Source: Buchnera aphidicola (Macrosiphoniella sanborni) (GTDB lineage: Bacteria > Pseudomonadota > Gammaproteobacteria > Enterobacterales > Enterobacteriaceae). Taken from it: a DNA stretch of 64,000 bases. The position numbers and the translations under genes were made by a program. Positions 63,108 through 64,000 of the stretch are shown in pieces (position 1 is the first letter of the stretch; the number at the start of each line of letters is the position of its first letter). The stretch lies in NCBI RefSeq assembly GCF_005080885.1, contig NZ_CP034864.1:557932-621931 (forward strand), read 5' to 3'. The notes beneath the pieces are model-generated. The model did no database searches. It was not told where the DNA came from and saw nothing but the letters and a program-made list of their open reading frames with translations.

Positions 63108-63162
63108 ATTTATAACACACTCTTTTTTTAAGATTTTTGGTGTTTGCATTTATTTTTTTATT

Positions 63163-63744
63163 TTATTCTTTTAGATCATTTATTTTCATACGAATAATTT
63201 CTTTAGATGCATTAGAGTCTTCTAGGGATAAACTTTTTTCCCAAGATTTTATTGCTTCTTTTTTATTATTTAGATGCATATATATATCACCTTTCATATT
63301 TTCAATAATATTACTCCAATTATGATTTTGAATCCTGTTAAGTATTTTTATTGCTTGTTGATTGCAATTTTTTTCTATTTTTAATTTAGCTATATTGAGT
63401 GTTAAAAGAATTTTTAAATTTTCTTCTGAAGTATATTTCAAACTATTACTTAATGAAATTAACGCTTTGTCAAGTTCGTTATGTAAGATATATTCTTTTG
63501 ATAAAGATAAAGCTGTCAAAGTACCATAAACATTATGATTATGTATAATAAAGTTTTCTACTTCATATATATTTTGAGGTTTGTTTATATTTATTTTTTT
63601 AATAATTTCTTCATATTGTATAGCATTTAAATTTTTTGTTTGATCTATCATTGGATATTTCCAATAAAATATAATTAAATTTAAACTTAAAAATAAGAAG
63701 AATAGAGTGATAAAAACAATTTTTTTTTTGCTTATATTTAACAT
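63163..63744 (-). CDS. yfgM: YfgM, membrane-anchored TPR periplasmic chaperone partner
   Basis: In E. coli this is a single-span inner-membrane protein with periplasmic TPR repeats that joins PpiD at the SecYEG translocon. The 193 residues (E. coli 206) keep a membrane helix (about 9-28) and the TPR region NVYGTLTALSLSKEYI, TSEENLKILLTLNIAKL, NWSNIIENMKGD, KKEAIKSWEKS. The cytoplasmic N-terminal tail of about 20 residues is reduced to a few. bamB, which lies between yfgM and der in E. coli, is missing. Confidence 0.9.
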   Translation of the reverse strand: MLNISKKKIVFITLFFLFLSLNLIIFYWKYPMIDQTKNLNAIQYEEIIKKININKPQNIYEVENFIIHNHNVYGTLTALSLSKEYILHNELDKALISLSNSLKYTSEENLKILLTLNIAKLKIEKNCNQQAIKILNRIQNHNWSNIIENMKGDIYMHLNNKKEAIKSWEKSLSLEDSNASKEIIRMKINDLKE

Positions 63745-64000
63745 TTTTTTTCTCTAAATTGATTGTTATAAATGAATTTTTTATAAATAAAAAATATATT
63801 TTTCTATTAATAATCAAAATAAAAATTTTATTTTTTACAATGAATGCAATGAGAAAGATTATTATATAAATATTGTATCTAATTTTATTAAAAATGATAA
63901 CATATAAAAAAGTTATTCCTATAAAAAACACTAATTATGCACAGTTAATTAACTTAATAACTTCTTTTATAATCAATGCTTAAGATGACTTATCCACAGA
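63745..64000. other. probable oriC region (left half) with two DnaA boxes
   Basis: Very AT-rich non-coding DNA with two consensus DnaA boxes on the plus strand: TTATGCACA (63935-63943) and TTATCCACA (63990-63998), 55 bases apart. E. coli oriC sits beside gidA/mnmG, and in Buchnera, as I recall, gidA is the first gene of the chromosome and yfgM the last. The rest of the origin would lie beyond the window. Confidence 0.65.

Noticed and set aside
63611..63931. 106-codon minus-strand frame in the putative oriC region
   Set aside because: It overlaps yfgM in another frame, is Ile/Phe/Lys-rich with no homology, and covers a DnaA-box region.

Overview
This window is almost certainly part of a Buchnera aphidicola chromosome, the obligate aphid endosymbiont in the gammaproteobacteria. 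The DNA is extremely AT-rich and full of A and T homopolymers. Nearly every gene is a recognisable Escherichia coli-type housekeeping orthologue in collapsed but still syntenic order. There are no transposases, prophages, CRISPR arrays or regulator families. Genes are short, single-copy and often overlap by a few bases. Two DnaA boxes sit at the extreme right end, next to yfgM and der, so the window most likely ends at the chromosomal origin.

Layout. 1-5 kb: tRNA-Ser(GGA), purine and deoxyribose salvage (deoD, deoB), release factor 3 (prfC), nfuA and bioH. 5-16 kb: ssb and dnaB, gshB-ruvX, a decayed stretch that probably was yggS, hemW, trmB, mutY-yggX, murI, sbcB and tmaR. 16-26 kb: tRNA-Asn, tRNA-Ile2, pyrE, dut, cysQ, the S6/S18/L9 ribosomal genes (without priB), rnr, purA, hflC-hflK and miaA. 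27-34 kb: a clear mutL pseudogene, the mannitol genes mtlD-mtlA, pgi, orn and tRNA-Gly. 35-39 kb: rpmE, a tiny unlabelled reading frame that looks like a remnant of the cell-division activator FtsN, hslVU, ibpA and fpr. 40-49 kb: coaD, a lineage-specific unknown gene broken at a poly(A) tract, rsmJ, pitA, a YnfM-type transporter, dapF, cyaY, hemC and a frameshifted hemD, then tRNA-Pro, -His and -Arg. 49-57 kb: rho, trxA, rep, ilvC, ilvD and tRNA-Trp. 57-64 kb: the iscS-iscU-hscB-hscA-fdx iron-sulfur operon, der, yfgM and the putative oriC.

How the genes work together. The set covers replication (SSB, DnaB, Rep, oriC), iron-sulfur assembly (IscS/IscU/HscBA/Fdx plus NfuA, CyaY, YggX), protein quality control (HslVU, IbpA, HflKC, TrxA), tRNA and rRNA maturation, and host-directed or cell-wall biosynthesis (ilvC and ilvD for branched-chain amino acids; dapF and murI for lysine, diaminopimelate and peptidoglycan). 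Carbon entry is by the mannitol phosphotransferase system and Pgi.

The most striking pattern is a set of three genes (the ftsN-like gene, the unknown gene at 40.6-42.2 kb, and hemD). Each is interrupted exactly at an A9 or A10 tract, and in each the full-length frame would be restored by one extra A in the transcript. This fits known RNA-polymerase slippage in Buchnera. The ftsN-like product would keep only the cytoplasmic tail, one membrane helix and the short division-activating motif.
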